Shown: piece after piece, positions 18,054 to 26,399 of the stretch | Numbering within the stretch: position 1 is the stretch's first letter | Layout: every line of letters begins with the position of its first letter | NCBI GenBank assembly: GCA_052143535.1 | Contig: JBKQSS010000056.1 | Span: 62,001-126,000 of the forward strand | DNA length: 64,000 nt | Direction of reading: 5' to 3' | Source: JADGRA01 sp052143535 | Lineage (GTDB): Bacteria > Myxococcota > Myxococcia > Myxococcales > Myxococcaceae | Made by a program: the position numbers and the translations under genes | The notes under the pieces: generated by a model | Database searches by the model: none | The model's input: the letters and a program-made list of their open reading frames with translations, nothing else | What the model was told of the DNA's origin: nothing

Positions 18054-18647
18054 ATGCAGATCCGCATCCTGGTCGTCGACGACGAGAAGGAGACTGGCGA
18101 CTACCTCCAGTTGCTCCTGAGCAAGGCCGGCTACGAAGTGGTAGCGCTCACCGACCCGACCCAAGTCCTCGACCGACTGCGGGCCGAGGACTTTCATCTG
18201 GTCATCCTCGACATGATGATGCCGCAGATGTCGGGGACGGAGGTGCTGGAGAAAATTCGGTCCTTCGACTCGGACATTGCGGTCATCGTCGCCACCGCCC
18301 ACCCGGCAGTGGATACGGCGGTGGCGTCCCTCAAGGCGCAGGCTTCCGACTACGTGAAGAAGCCGGTCGAACCCGAGGAGCTGCTCGCGGCTGTGGAAGC
18401 AGCCCTGGCCAAAAAAGGCTTGAGCAAGGACCCGGAGGCCGAGTTGCACCGGGCCATCGGTCGCACCATTCGCGAGGCGCGCAAGGGCCAGGAGCTGACG
18501 CTCAAACAGCTCGCCCGGCGCACCGGCCTGTCGGTCTCGCTGCTGAGCCAAATCGAGCGAGCTGAGTCGTCGGCCTCCATCAGCTCGCTGTACAAAATCG
18601 CTTCGGCGCTCCGGTTACGAATGGCGGAGCTCTTCGGAGGAGCCTGA
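18054..18647 (+). CDS. Response regulator: receiver domain fused to an XRE-type HTH
   Basis: A 197-residue regulator. Residues 1-120 form a receiver domain with acidic pocket VVDDE, phospho-acceptor D53 in VILDMMMP, a Thr-containing segment IVATAHP and the conserved Lys in DYVKKPVEPEE. Residues 135-195 form a Cro/CI-type helix-turn-helix (LTLKQLARRTGLSVSLLSQIERAESSASISSL). REC-XRE is an uncommon output class compared with OmpR or NarL types. It is cotranscribed with the FHA-TPR gene; no histidine kinase is adjacent. Confidence 0.92.
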   Translation: MQIRILVVDDEKETGDYLQLLLSKAGYEVVALTDPTQVLDRLRAEDFHLVILDMMMPQMSGTEVLEKIRSFDSDIAVIVATAHPAVDTAVASLKAQASDYVKKPVEPEELLAAVEAALAKKGLSKDPEAELHRAIGRTIREARKGQELTLKQLARRTGLSVSLLSQIERAESSASISSLYKIASALRLRMAELFGGA

Positions 18648-18652
18648 AGCCG

Positions 18653-19426
18653 CTATTGCCCGCGGAACCGGGGCGGACGGCGTTCTCGCACCGCGGCGCG
18701 GCCTTCCGCCGCGTCCTGGGAGGCGAAGGCTTGGGCCCGCACTTTTTCGAGCTCGAATCGGTCCCCTTCGGTGAGCGGCGACCGCTCTAGACGGCTCAAG
18801 GCAAGCCGCGTCCCGGCCATGGCCAAAGGTGCCGTCGCCGCGAGTTCCTCGGCGAAGGCGCGCCCGGCAGCCACCACATCCGGCTCTACCCGGTCGAGAA
18901 GTCCCCAGCGCATGGCCGTCTCGGTGCTCACCGTTCGCCCAGTGAGCAACATCTCCCGCGTGCGCTGAGTGCCCACCAGCTGCGCCAGACGCCACAACCC
19001 GTCGGGGGCATAGACAATCCCCAGCTTCAGCGCCGGCAGGCAGAAGACTGCATCCGGGCTGCCGACGCGAAAATCGCAGGCACAGGCTAGCTCGCACCCG
19101 GCGCCGAAGGCCGCACCCTGCACCACCGCGACCGAGGGGAATGGGGCTTCTTCGAGGAGGCGAAACACCTGCTGGAGAGCGCCATCCGGGGCGCGCCCCG
19201 CGACCGAGTCCTCCTCCAAGCAGTCCAAGTCATAGCCCGAACAGAAGGCCTTTCCTTCCCCTTCCACCACCAGCGCACGGATGCCGGCCGCCGGTGCAAA
19301 CGCCTGCTCCAGCGAAACCAGCATCCGCGGGGTGAGCGCGTTTCGGCTGGTTGGGCGCAAAAGCGTCACCACACGGATAGCGCTCGGCAGGTCCTCGCAG
19401 CGAATGGCACCAGCCGCATCCGTCAT
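18653..19426 (-). CDS. Enoyl-CoA hydratase/isomerase (crotonase) family protein
   Basis: A 257-residue crotonase. Oxyanion-hole segments are GKAFCSGYDLDCL and GAAFGAGCELACACDF; the Glu of CEL corresponds to one catalytic Glu of rat enoyl-CoA hydratase. The second catalytic position, normally PE in the block before the PGAGGTQRL stretch, reads LPALKLGIVYAPDGLWRL, so it is Ala and a classical hydratase reaction is unlikely; an isomerase or other CoA-ester activity fits better. Its ATG overlaps the biotinyl protein gene by 4 bases, tying it to the carboxylase genes. Confidence 0.87.
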   Translation of the reverse strand: MTDAAGAIRCEDLPSAIRVVTLLRPTSRNALTPRMLVSLEQAFAPAAGIRALVVEGEGKAFCSGYDLDCLEEDSVAGRAPDGALQQVFRLLEEAPFPSVAVVQGAAFGAGCELACACDFRVGSPDAVFCLPALKLGIVYAPDGLWRLAQLVGTQRTREMLLTGRTVSTETAMRWGLLDRVEPDVVAAGRAFAEELAATAPLAMAGTRLALSRLERSPLTEGDRFELEKVRAQAFASQDAAEGRAAVRERRPPRFRGQ

Positions 19427-19638
19427 GGGTCCAGTACCACCAGCACGTCGCCCTCGTTTACCGCCTGCGCCGGCGCGCAGCGCACTTCTTTCACCACCCC
19501 AGCTTCGGGAGCCTCGATGGGCATCTCCATCTTCATCGACTCCAGGATGACCAACACTTCCCCAGCCGCGACCTTTTGGCCCACCGACACCTCCACCTTC
19601 CAGACTGTCCCGGTGATGTGCGCCGCCACGTCCGACAT
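19423..19638 (-). CDS. Stand-alone biotinyl (BCCP-like) carrier protein
   Basis: A 71-residue biotinyl domain with the biotinylation motif ESMKMEM (target K36) and the flanking glycines of the hammerhead fold. It carries carboxybiotin between the biotin carboxylase and a carboxyltransferase. The length is that of a bare domain, lacking the Pro/Ala linker of AccB, as in acyl-CoA carboxylases of the propionyl- or methylcrotonyl-CoA type. The ATG at 19638 is chosen because everything before it lacks domain character. It lies between accC and the crotonase gene. Confidence 0.93.
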   Translation of the reverse strand: MSDVAAHITGTVWKVEVSVGQKVAAGEVLVILESMKMEMPIEAPEAGVVKEVRCAPAQAVNEGDVLVVLDP

Positions 19639-19675
19639 GGTGTGCTCCCTTTTTCCCTCGCTGCGGTTTGGTCTC

Positions 19676-21025
19676 TCAACCCTTCGCGTGCTTCTCCAGA
19701 AAGTGCGTGTCCAACGCCCCTTCCTGGAATGCTCTGTCCCGCACAATGCGCAAGTGCAACGGGAGGTTGGTCTTGATGCCTTCCACCTGAAAGCTCAACA
19801 GCGCCCGCTCGGCCCGCGCGATGGCCTCGGTTCGGTCGCGCCCGGAGACGATGAGTTTGGCCACCATCGGGTCATAGTGGGGCGTCACCACGTCGCCTTG
19901 GGCATAGCCCGCATCCACCCGGACGCCGTCCCCTTCTGGCGGCCGGAAAACCGCCAGCCGCCCCGGGCTCGGAAAGAAACGGACCGGGTCCTCAGCGTAG
20001 ATGCGGAACTCGAGGGCGTGCCCCAGCCGACGCACCTCCTCCTGACGCAAAGGGAGCGACTCCCCGGCGGCGAGGCGGAGCTGCCAGGCGATGAGGTCGA
20101 CGCCGGTGGTGAGCTCGGTCACGGGGTGCTCTACCTGCAGGCGGGCATTCATCTCGATGAAATAGAAGCCTCCGTCGCTCACCAGAAACTCCACCGTCCC
20201 GGCGTTGGAGTACCGGAAGGCCCGAGCCGCCGCGAGCGCTGCCTGTCCCATGCTGCTCAGCAGCGCTGCATTGCGACCGCCGAGGAAGAGCGGGCTCCCC
20301 GCCTCCTCCACCACCTTTTGGTGGCGCCGTTGGATGCTGCACTCCCGCTCCAGCAGGTGGATGAGGTGCCCTTGGGCGTCCCCGAGGACTTGGACTTCGA
20401 CGTGCCGCGGCGCCGGGAAGTACGACTCGAGGTAGACGCCCTCCCGTGCGAAGGCAGCTTTGGCGCGGTCCGCTGATTGCCGGAAGGCCTTTTCCAGCTC
20501 TGCTGAGGTGAGCGCCACTGCCATTCCGATGCCGCCGCCGCCACCCGCCGCTTTGACCAGCACGGGATAGCCAATGCGCTCGGCCTCAGCCGCCGCCTCC
20601 GCCAAATTCCCCACCACGCCCGCGCTGCCCGGCACCAGCGGGACGCCCGCCTCCGCCGCGAGCTCACGCGCCCGGGCCTTGTCCTTCATCCTCGCCATCG
20701 ACGCAGGCGGGGGTCCGACGAAGATGAGGCCGGCGTCGGTGCAGGCCAGGGCGAAGTCGGCGCTCTCGGAGAGAAAGCCGTAGCCTGGATGGACGGCTTC
20801 GGCGCCCGTCTGCCGCGCCGCGGCCAGAAGCGCCTGGGCGTTGAGGTAGCTGTCGCGGGGCGCCGCCGGACCGAGCCGCACCGCCTGGCTGGCTTCGCGC
20901 ACGTGCGGCAGGTCGGCGTCGGCGTCGGAATAGACGGCGACTGTTTCGAGTCCCATTCCCTGCGCCACGCGGTTGATGCGCCGGGCGATTTCCCCCCGGT
21001 TGGCGATGAGCAGCCGGCGGAACAT
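19676..21025 (-). CDS. accC: Biotin carboxylase subunit of an acyl-CoA carboxylase
   Basis: A 449-residue ATP-grasp biotin carboxylase of normal AccC length. Visible are the N-terminal RLLIANRGEIARRINR, the ATP-binding glycine loop KAAGGGGGIGMA and the active-site block EMNARLQVEHPVTE. It carboxylates biotin on the small carrier encoded 37 bases downstream. With a bare carrier and a crotonase in the same operon it more likely serves a catabolic acyl-CoA carboxylase than acetyl-CoA carboxylase; the carboxyltransferase must be elsewhere. The start at 21025 matches the family N-terminus. Confidence 0.92.
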   Translation of the reverse strand: MFRRLLIANRGEIARRINRVAQGMGLETVAVYSDADADLPHVREASQAVRLGPAAPRDSYLNAQALLAAARQTGAEAVHPGYGFLSESADFALACTDAGLIFVGPPPASMARMKDKARARELAAEAGVPLVPGSAGVVGNLAEAAAEAERIGYPVLVKAAGGGGGIGMAVALTSAELEKAFRQSADRAKAAFAREGVYLESYFPAPRHVEVQVLGDAQGHLIHLLERECSIQRRHQKVVEEAGSPLFLGGRNAALLSSMGQAALAAARAFRYSNAGTVEFLVSDGGFYFIEMNARLQVEHPVTELTTGVDLIAWQLRLAAGESLPLRQEEVRRLGHALEFRIYAEDPVRFFPSPGRLAVFRPPEGDGVRVDAGYAQGDVVTPHYDPMVAKLIVSGRDRTEAIARAERALLSFQVEGIKTNLPLHLRIVRDRAFQEGALDTHFLEKHAKG

Positions 21026-21101
21026 TGGGCGGCGGACGCTAGCATGGCCCCCCTGGGACGTTTGCCCCTTTCGATCTCGCTCGGCTACCCTCCCGTTACC
21101 G

Positions 21102-21500
21102 GTGCACCTCCCTTCGAAGACGCGAGTGCGAAGCACGGGCGGCGGCTCCCGGGTCGTCCACCTGTCGGTGGTGCGGGCTCGGAGCCGCCTGACAACGTAC
21201 CAGACGGCCATCGGGGCAGTGCTTGCCGCCAACCGGAAGACGTTCGGTCGGCTGCATGCCTCGGGGACACTTTTCAGCCCGGAGGGCGTGCGCGTTGGCC
21301 GCGACTTGTTGCTCGCCCACCAGCACTTGTTGCGTGTGGTGGCCTTGCTGCAACGCCTCTCGGCGCGGACCCATCTCCGGGGGCCGAAAGCGCTGGCCCG
21401 CTTGGAAGGGCTGTGCCTGAAGCTGGACCGACTCCTTGAGCGAAGCTCGGCACTCGCCGAACGCACCGGCACCCACCTCGGCCGGATGGCGGGGCGCTGA
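21102..21500 (+). CDS. Hypothetical helical protein
   Basis: Unrecognised 132-residue protein, basic and largely helical (AIGAVLAANRKTFGRL, LLAHQHLLRVVALLQRLSART, LEGLCLKLDRLLERSSAL). The GTG at 21102 is a guess; another GTG at 21159 is possible and neither has a clear ribosome binding site. It is divergent from accC and 38 bases upstream of the membrane protein gene on the same strand, so probably part of that transcript. Confidence 0.5.
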   Translation: MHLPSKTRVRSTGGGSRVVHLSVVRARSRLTTYQTAIGAVLAANRKTFGRLHASGTLFSPEGVRVGRDLLLAHQHLLRVVALLQRLSARTHLRGPKALARLEGLCLKLDRLLERSSALAERTGTHLGRMAGR

Positions 21501-21538
21501 ATCCCCGCCCTGACGTCTGGTAGAACCTGAGACGGCAG

Positions 21539-22261
21539 ATGAACGTCGCCTCCATTTACGCTCGCCTCTACCTGAACTGCTCGCGCCGTGCGCTGGCCAG
21601 CATTGCCAAGAGCCCCTGGACGTTGTTGTTGCCAGTGGGCCTCTTTCTGGCGCTGCAGCTGGCTGGCATGCTGGCCTCGCCGCTCGGCATGCTGGCCGGC
21701 ATCGTCCTCGGCCTGGTCCTCGCGGCGCTGGGCAGCTGTTACCTCTACTTCCTCGGCGAGGTGGTGGCGAACGCGAGGGTCCAGCTGTCCGAGTTCCGCA
21801 AGAGCATCGGTGCCTACTTCTGGTCGGTCGCCAACGTCCTCTTCGTCTACTGGATTGCCTCCTTCGTCCTCGGCAGTCTGTTGAGCCATTCTCCGGAGGC
21901 CCGCAGCGCCGACAACGCCCTAAGGCTGGTGGCGCTGGTGCTGCTCAACGCCGTGCCCGAAGTGATCTACCAACGGCACACCTATGGCGGCCTGGCTACC
22001 ATGCAGCGCGCCGTCCAATTTCTCCAGGCGAATTGGTTGGAGTGGGGCGTTCCCAACCTGCTGCTGCTGTTGGGGCTGTGGCTCGTCCTGAGAGATGGCC
22101 TGGGACTGGTGGTCGAGTTGGGCAATCTCGGCCTGGTCCTATGGAGCGTCGTCTTCGGGAGCCTGCTTCACCTGGTGATGGTCTTCCGCGGCCACCTTTT
22201 TGCCGCCTTGGACGGCAGCAGCCACCGCCAGCGGATGTTTCGCTACCGCACCGCGGCCTAA
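21539..22261 (+). CDS. Multi-pass membrane protein of unknown function
   Basis: A 240-residue protein with about five transmembrane helices (WTLLLPVGLFLALQLAGML, LAGIVLGLVLAALGSCYLYFL, VLFVYWIASFVLGSLL, NLLLLLGLWLVLRDGLGLVV, LVLWSVVFGSLLHLVMVF). No family recognised with confidence. A basic C-terminus (HRQRMFRYR) suggests a cytoplasmic tail. It directly precedes the large protease gene and could be its membrane partner (inference from adjacency only). Confidence 0.75.
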   Translation: MNVASIYARLYLNCSRRALASIAKSPWTLLLPVGLFLALQLAGMLASPLGMLAGIVLGLVLAALGSCYLYFLGEVVANARVQLSEFRKSIGAYFWSVANVLFVYWIASFVLGSLLSHSPEARSADNALRLVALVLLNAVPEVIYQRHTYGGLATMQRAVQFLQANWLEWGVPNLLLLLGLWLVLRDGLGLVVELGNLGLVLWSVVFGSLLHLVMVFRGHLFAALDGSSHRQRMFRYRTAA

Positions 22262-22315
22262 AGCCTCGAGGAGCCGCTGCTGGACACCCAACCCGCTGCT
22301 CGCCGCGTCGCGACG

Positions 22316-25300
22316 GTGTTCTTGCTCGCTCAGGCAGCGTGCACTGTCGCGCTGCTGGTCACCACTCGACGGTCCGACAACGAGCGTCTTTTGGTGGCCG
22401 TCTTTGCCGCCGTCGACATCCTCTTGGCCCTGGCCCTTGCCTTGCGCTGGGGTGGGGCACCTCGCGCCCTGGCGACGCGAAGCCTGCTCGGGCTGCTGGT
22501 TTTCGGCGGACTGGCCTTGCTGCGGCACGAGCCTGTCGGGGCGGGTTTGGCGCTGGCGGCCGCGGCCGGCCTGCTGCTGCTCGCTTTGGGCACTCCCGGC
22601 GCGTTGCGAACGGCGCTGGCGGCGGCGGTGCTTCTCCTGGTGCTGGTCGTCGAGGGGTGTGGCTTCTACGCCGTCGCTACCGGGGATTCGCTTCTCGCTC
22701 TGCCCATCTATCGCGCGCTGGGCTGGGTGGAGGGCCAGCCGGTGGAGTTGGTGACTGGCCGCCGCCTCCCCTACCAGCTGCGGCTCGAGCCGGGGCATTG
22801 GCTCTATGCCACCGCTGCCCTCCATACCGACGAGGACGCGGACGTCCACTTGGTGTGGCCCCGCCGGAGCGCCCACCTGGTGGTTCGTGCCTTTGACGCG
22901 CCCGGGGCGGGGGGCTTCGACTTGGCCGAGCTCCAGCACCGCCTGGAGGGACTGCTCGCCGACACGGAGTTTCGCGAGGCGGTGGACCTGGGTGGAGACT
23001 TCGAGGGCAGCCGGCTCATTCGAGTGCACAGCCGAACGCCTGACTTCGACGAGGACGGCTGGCTCGGGCTCTTTACCCGCGGCGACCACGGGTTCCTGGT
23101 GAGCGCCGCGGCGCCCAGCCGCAACTTCCCCCTCTTGTCGGCGAAGCTTCGTGACGCCGTCACCTCGTTTACCTTTGACCTCCCGCCACCGCCCACCATT
23201 CCTCAGGACGTGGTGGAACGGGTGAAGCGGGGGGTGGTGCTGGTAAAGACGGCCTCGGGCTCCGGCTCGGGATTTGTCGTCGACGTGGTGGGCGGCATGG
23301 CGCGCGTGCTCACCAACGCGCACGTCGTGCAGCGGCCACCCGACGCTGGAGCCGCCGAGCTCGGCGTGGTCTTCACCGAGGGTGCGGTCCGCGTCCTGCA
23401 GCCTGCGCGGGTCGTGCACAGCGACGCCCAGGCGGACCTTGCGCTGCTGGAGGCGCCCGTCGGTTCGGCGCGGCCCCTCCGGCTGCTGTTGCACACCGTG
23501 CGGATGGCGCCGTCCGGCCTGCCCCTCTTCGTCGTTGGCTTCCCGCTCGGATTGGGCGCGAGTGCAGCCGCAGCCTTCCCCCCCCCGACGGTCAACGCCG
23601 GTCGGCTGGCGGGAGAGCCCGAGAGCACAGGCCCCATCCGGGTAGACGTCGCCATTAACCCTGGCAACAGTGGCGGCCCGGTGGTGGACGTCACCGGAGC
23701 AGTTCGGGGCGTGGCCATGGCCCACATCCGGGGCAGCGACACTAGCTTCCTCGTCCCGGCTGAGGAGGTGGGCCGCTTCCTCGGTCACCCTGCCTGGCTT
23801 GGCTGGAGCACCGTCGAGCCGCCCGACCCGCTCCCCGTCCTTCCGGTGGTGGTCGGCCAACGGGATTGGGCGCTGCAAGCGACGGTGCTGGTGGAGGCTG
23901 GCGGAACATTGGCTCCCGGGGTGTTGGTACCCTCGAGCGGCCAGGCCCTCGTCCTCACCAGCGCCAAGGCCCTGAGCAACGCCGACGGGGGCGCGGTGGT
24001 GCGCCTGCGCCCCGGCTTCGACGACGAGCGTGCCGTCCCGGCCAGCTTGGTCAACAGCGAGGCGGTGTCGGACTTGGCGCTGCTGCGTCTGCCGGCCGAT
24101 GCAGGAACGCCGGAGCCGCTCCTACTCGGCGCCGCGGGGCCCCTGGTGGAGACGTCGCCGCTGGATTTGGCCGGCTTCTTTCTCAGCTCCCTCGGGGGAC
24201 GGGCCCCGGGCCATGCCCGTGCGGTGGTACGCCCGGCCGCTCTTTCAGCGCGTAAGCGCGACCGCACCGGTCGGCTGGTGGCGCTCTCCGTGGCGGCCGG
24301 CGCGCTCCCCGACTTTGCGGGCGGCCCGGTGCTCGCTCCGGACGGCAAGCTGGTGGGCTTTGCCCGGCCCCACCGAGACGTGAGCTCCTCTCTCTTCGAG
24401 GTGACGGCGGCGGAGCGCATCGCGGACTTTCTCGACGGTTGGCCGCGGGGCGCCGTGCTGCAGGCGGTCACCGATGGGGTGGGGCACTGCGTCTTTCGCA
24501 TCGACGTCCAGCTCGAGGACCCGCTCGCCCGTATCCAGCGGGTTGGCGTCCAGTTCCAGGACCCGCGCCTGCCGGCCAGCCGCGAGGCCTTGGCTCTCAT
24601 CTTTCTGCCGCCGGCCGCAGCCCAGCCGGCCACCCACGGTCAGGCCAGCCTGTCGTTCCAGCCGCACCATTGCCCCCAGGGCCCGACCGCCTTTCGCCTT
24701 TTCACCGAAACGGCGCGTGGCCGCCGGACGGACGTCGTCTACTCCTTTCACCTCTCAGCAGGTCCTGGAGTGACGGAGCGCCTCTCTTTTGGCGAGCCGC
24801 CCGCCGCTCAACCGGACTCCCTGGTGCTGCCGGCAGGCTGGGCGGGGACGGACTGCACCCCGGGGGATGTGAACGGCTGTCAGCGCTCTTGCAAACGCAA
24901 ACGGGCCGCCAGCTGCTACTTGCTCGGTGCGGCCTACGACGCGCGCGGGACGCCAGAGCTGGCCGAGCGCCCTTACCGCCAAGCGTGCGAGCACGGCGTG
25001 GGGGCCGCTTGCGTGGCGCTCGCACCACGGGTGTCGACGACGCTGCCACTGCTGGAGCGAGCGTGCTCGCTTGGGCAGGCAGAAGCCTGCACCCGAGCAG
25101 CCTCTTTCGCAGAACGCCCGTCGGGGTGGTACCCGGCCCACCTCTCGACTCTTTTTCGGCGCGGCTGCACGCTCGGAGACCCGCGCGCCTGCCTCGAGCT
25201 CGCGCAGAATGAACTCGCCTCGGCAACGCCAGCTTCTACCGAGGCCGCTAGCGGCCTACTGCTCCAGGCCTGCCAGCGCTGGGAGCCGGAAGGTTGCCTG

Positions 25301-25453
25301 CGGCTGGCGGAGCTACTCCAGTCGGGAAGCCTCCCGCCTCGCGGTCCGCTCACCACCCTGGCCTTGCTCGACCGGAGCTGCGCGCTGGGCGAGGCACGCG
25401 CCTGCGTGGAACTCCAGAAAATGGGACTTCCCGTGGGGGGCCCGCTGCGCTGA
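22316..25453 (+). CDS. Membrane-anchored protein with active and degenerate trypsin-like domains and Cys-rich Sel1-like repeats
   Basis: A 1045-residue protein. Five hydrophobic helices fill about residues 1-130. A first trypsin/DegP-like domain has an intact triad: H336 (TNAHVV), D374 (DLALLEAP), S452 (NPGNSGGPVVD). A second domain repeats the pattern with K551 for His (LTSAKAL), D586 kept (DLALLRLP) and A668 for Ser (DFAGGPVLAPDG), so it should be inactive. From about 855 the chain has paired-Cys Sel1-like repeats (RSCKRKRAASCYLLGAAY, ACSLGQAEACTRAA). The GTG start lacks a ribosome binding site; a CTG at 22280, 7 bases after GAGGAG, is a candidate alternative giving 12 more residues. Confidence 0.85.
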   Translation: MFLLAQAACTVALLVTTRRSDNERLLVAVFAAVDILLALALALRWGGAPRALATRSLLGLLVFGGLALLRHEPVGAGLALAAAAGLLLLALGTPGALRTALAAAVLLLVLVVEGCGFYAVATGDSLLALPIYRALGWVEGQPVELVTGRRLPYQLRLEPGHWLYATAALHTDEDADVHLVWPRRSAHLVVRAFDAPGAGGFDLAELQHRLEGLLADTEFREAVDLGGDFEGSRLIRVHSRTPDFDEDGWLGLFTRGDHGFLVSAAAPSRNFPLLSAKLRDAVTSFTFDLPPPPTIPQDVVERVKRGVVLVKTASGSGSGFVVDVVGGMARVLTNAHVVQRPPDAGAAELGVVFTEGAVRVLQPARVVHSDAQADLALLEAPVGSARPLRLLLHTVRMAPSGLPLFVVGFPLGLGASAAAAFPPPTVNAGRLAGEPESTGPIRVDVAINPGNSGGPVVDVTGAVRGVAMAHIRGSDTSFLVPAEEVGRFLGHPAWLGWSTVEPPDPLPVLPVVVGQRDWALQATVLVEAGGTLAPGVLVPSSGQALVLTSAKALSNADGGAVVRLRPGFDDERAVPASLVNSEAVSDLALLRLPADAGTPEPLLLGAAGPLVETSPLDLAGFFLSSLGGRAPGHARAVVRPAALSARKRDRTGRLVALSVAAGALPDFAGGPVLAPDGKLVGFARPHRDVSSSLFEVTAAERIADFLDGWPRGAVLQAVTDGVGHCVFRIDVQLEDPLARIQRVGVQFQDPRLPASREALALIFLPPAAAQPATHGQASLSFQPHHCPQGPTAFRLFTETARGRRTDVVYSFHLSAGPGVTERLSFGEPPAAQPDSLVLPAGWAGTDCTPGDVNGCQRSCKRKRAASCYLLGAAYDARGTPELAERPYRQACEHGVGAACVALAPRVSTTLPLLERACSLGQAEACTRAASFAERPSGWYPAHLSTLFRRGCTLGDPRACLELAQNELASATPASTEAASGLLLQACQRWEPEGCLRLAELLQSGSLPPRGPLTTLALLDRSCALGEARACVELQKMGLPVGGPLR

Positions 25454-25471
25454 GTAGTCCCGCGGTGCTTC

Positions 25472-25500
25472 ATAAAAACACCCCGGAAAACACCCCGGGG
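25472..25500 (-). terminator. Hairpin with T-tract after the YtxH gene
   Basis: Inverted repeat CCCCGG (25481-25486) and CCGGGG (25495-25500) with an 8-base loop. Read on the minus strand it is followed by TGTTTTTATG, so it fits a rho-independent terminator for the YtxH-like gene ending at 25517. The short stem makes it a moderate call. Confidence 0.5.
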
Positions 25501-25516
25501 AATTTAAGCCAGGCTT

Positions 25517-25798
25517 TCAGGCCGGCGTCCTTTGGCGAGAGCCGGCGCTCTCCGCGTTCCCGTGGATGCTCGCTCGAAGCTTCGCCCCCGGCTCGGCGAG
25601 CCGCCGACTCAAAGTGCTTCGAAATTCCTCTCCGGACAAGGGGGCGAAGAGAAAGCCCAAGGCGGTCCCCACCAGCATCCCCACCGCGAGGCCAGCGACC
25701 GTGGGCGTGGCCCAATTATTACTCCCCGCTCGCCGTAAGCCCAAAGTCCCGAGCAGCCTGTCACCGTCCAAATTCCGAATGTCTTTCAGGGTCACCAT
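25517..25798 (-). CDS. YtxH-domain protein
   Basis: A 93-residue protein with one transmembrane helix (VAGLAVGMLVGTALGFLFAPLSGEE) followed by a helical basic segment (FRSTLSRRLAEPGAKLRASI). The GXLFAPXSGEE(L/F)R pattern is the hallmark of YtxH general-stress proteins. Start ATG at 25798 is preceded by GGAG at good spacing; an in-frame ATG at 25819 is less well placed. Role unknown; often stress-induced in other bacteria. Confidence 0.8.
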   Translation of the reverse strand: MVTLKDIRNLDGDRLLGTLGLRRAGSNNWATPTVAGLAVGMLVGTALGFLFAPLSGEEFRSTLSRRLAEPGAKLRASIHGNAESAGSRQRTPA

Positions 25799-26037
25799 GG
25801 TGCGCTCCGCAGGGCCCAACCACGGCAGGTACCATTGGTTGGGCCCGGAAATGTTCGCCGCTTCAGCAAAGAGGTAGGGCGCCTGCTGGAAGCTGGCAAC
25901 GGGGTGTCATCTGTTGGGCTCTTGCCTCGGCAGGCGGTCGCCTGTCCGACGGGCAGCTGCCCGAGCCGCAGAGAGGGGAGCACTTTCGGCCATTGAAGTC
26001 GGTTCCTATCTCCTGGCGCTGAAGGAAACGAGACGAC

Positions 26038-26313
26038 ATGCCGACTGCCCGTGGGTACGAAGGCACGCGCTGGCCAGCGCCATACCCTGCTGAGTCAAGG
26101 GAAGGCGACGACGTCGACGACTTGGACATCCACATCGAAGTCGAGTTTGAGAACGCACAACCAGACATGAGGAAGGTCTGGCGATGCCTGAAAAAAGAAC
26201 CCAGCAAAGGGCGACGCTTTCGAAGCGGCGAGGCAATCGCGAGTCGACGCAGGCTGGTGCCTTCGTCGCAGAGGAAATGCGCCACAAGCGGTCCGAAAAG
26301 CACGGACGAATGA
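26038..26313 (+). CDS. Possible small acidic protein
   Basis: Open frame of 91 codons whose first 50 residues look protein-like (acidic segment GDDVDDLDIHIEVEFENAQ) and have a distant AAGGA upstream. The last third overlaps, in another frame, the better supported gene at 26184, and there it turns basic and featureless. Either only a shorter product is made, the two genes truly overlap, or this frame is spurious. No family recognised. Confidence 0.3.
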   Translation: MPTARGYEGTRWPAPYPAESREGDDVDDLDIHIEVEFENAQPDMRKVWRCLKKEPSKGRRFRSGEAIASRRRLVPSSQRKCATSGPKSTDE

Positions 26314-26399
26314 CTCGCCAGCAAGCCGTTGCGATTGGTCTTTCGAAGGCAAGGAAGGCCGGCATCAACGTGCCCCGGAAAGAGCGCGGGAGCCTCTGA
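26184..26399 (+). CDS. Small basic protein resembling the DUF6496 group
   Basis: A 71-residue strongly basic protein. The C-terminal segment RQQAVAIGLSKARKAGINVPRK resembles the RKQAIAI(A/G)LSEARKAG block of DUF6496-type small proteins, which are common in soil bacteria and of unknown role. AGGAAGG (26170-26176) sits 7 bases before the ATG, a good ribosome binding site. The overlap with the frame at 26038 is unresolved. Confidence 0.6.
   Translation: MPEKRTQQRATLSKRRGNRESTQAGAFVAEEMRHKRSEKHGRMTRQQAVAIGLSKARKAGINVPRKERGSL

Noticed and set aside
22139..23878. A 579-codon open frame on the minus strand opposite the membrane protein and protease genes
   Set aside because: Low-complexity translation (His, Gln, Arg, Gly) with no motifs, fully antisense to well-supported coding sequence.
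25481..25500. A tandem direct repeat (ACACCCCGG twice) as a mobile-element scar
   Set aside because: Only two short copies, and the hairpin plus T-tract reading explains the sequence better.
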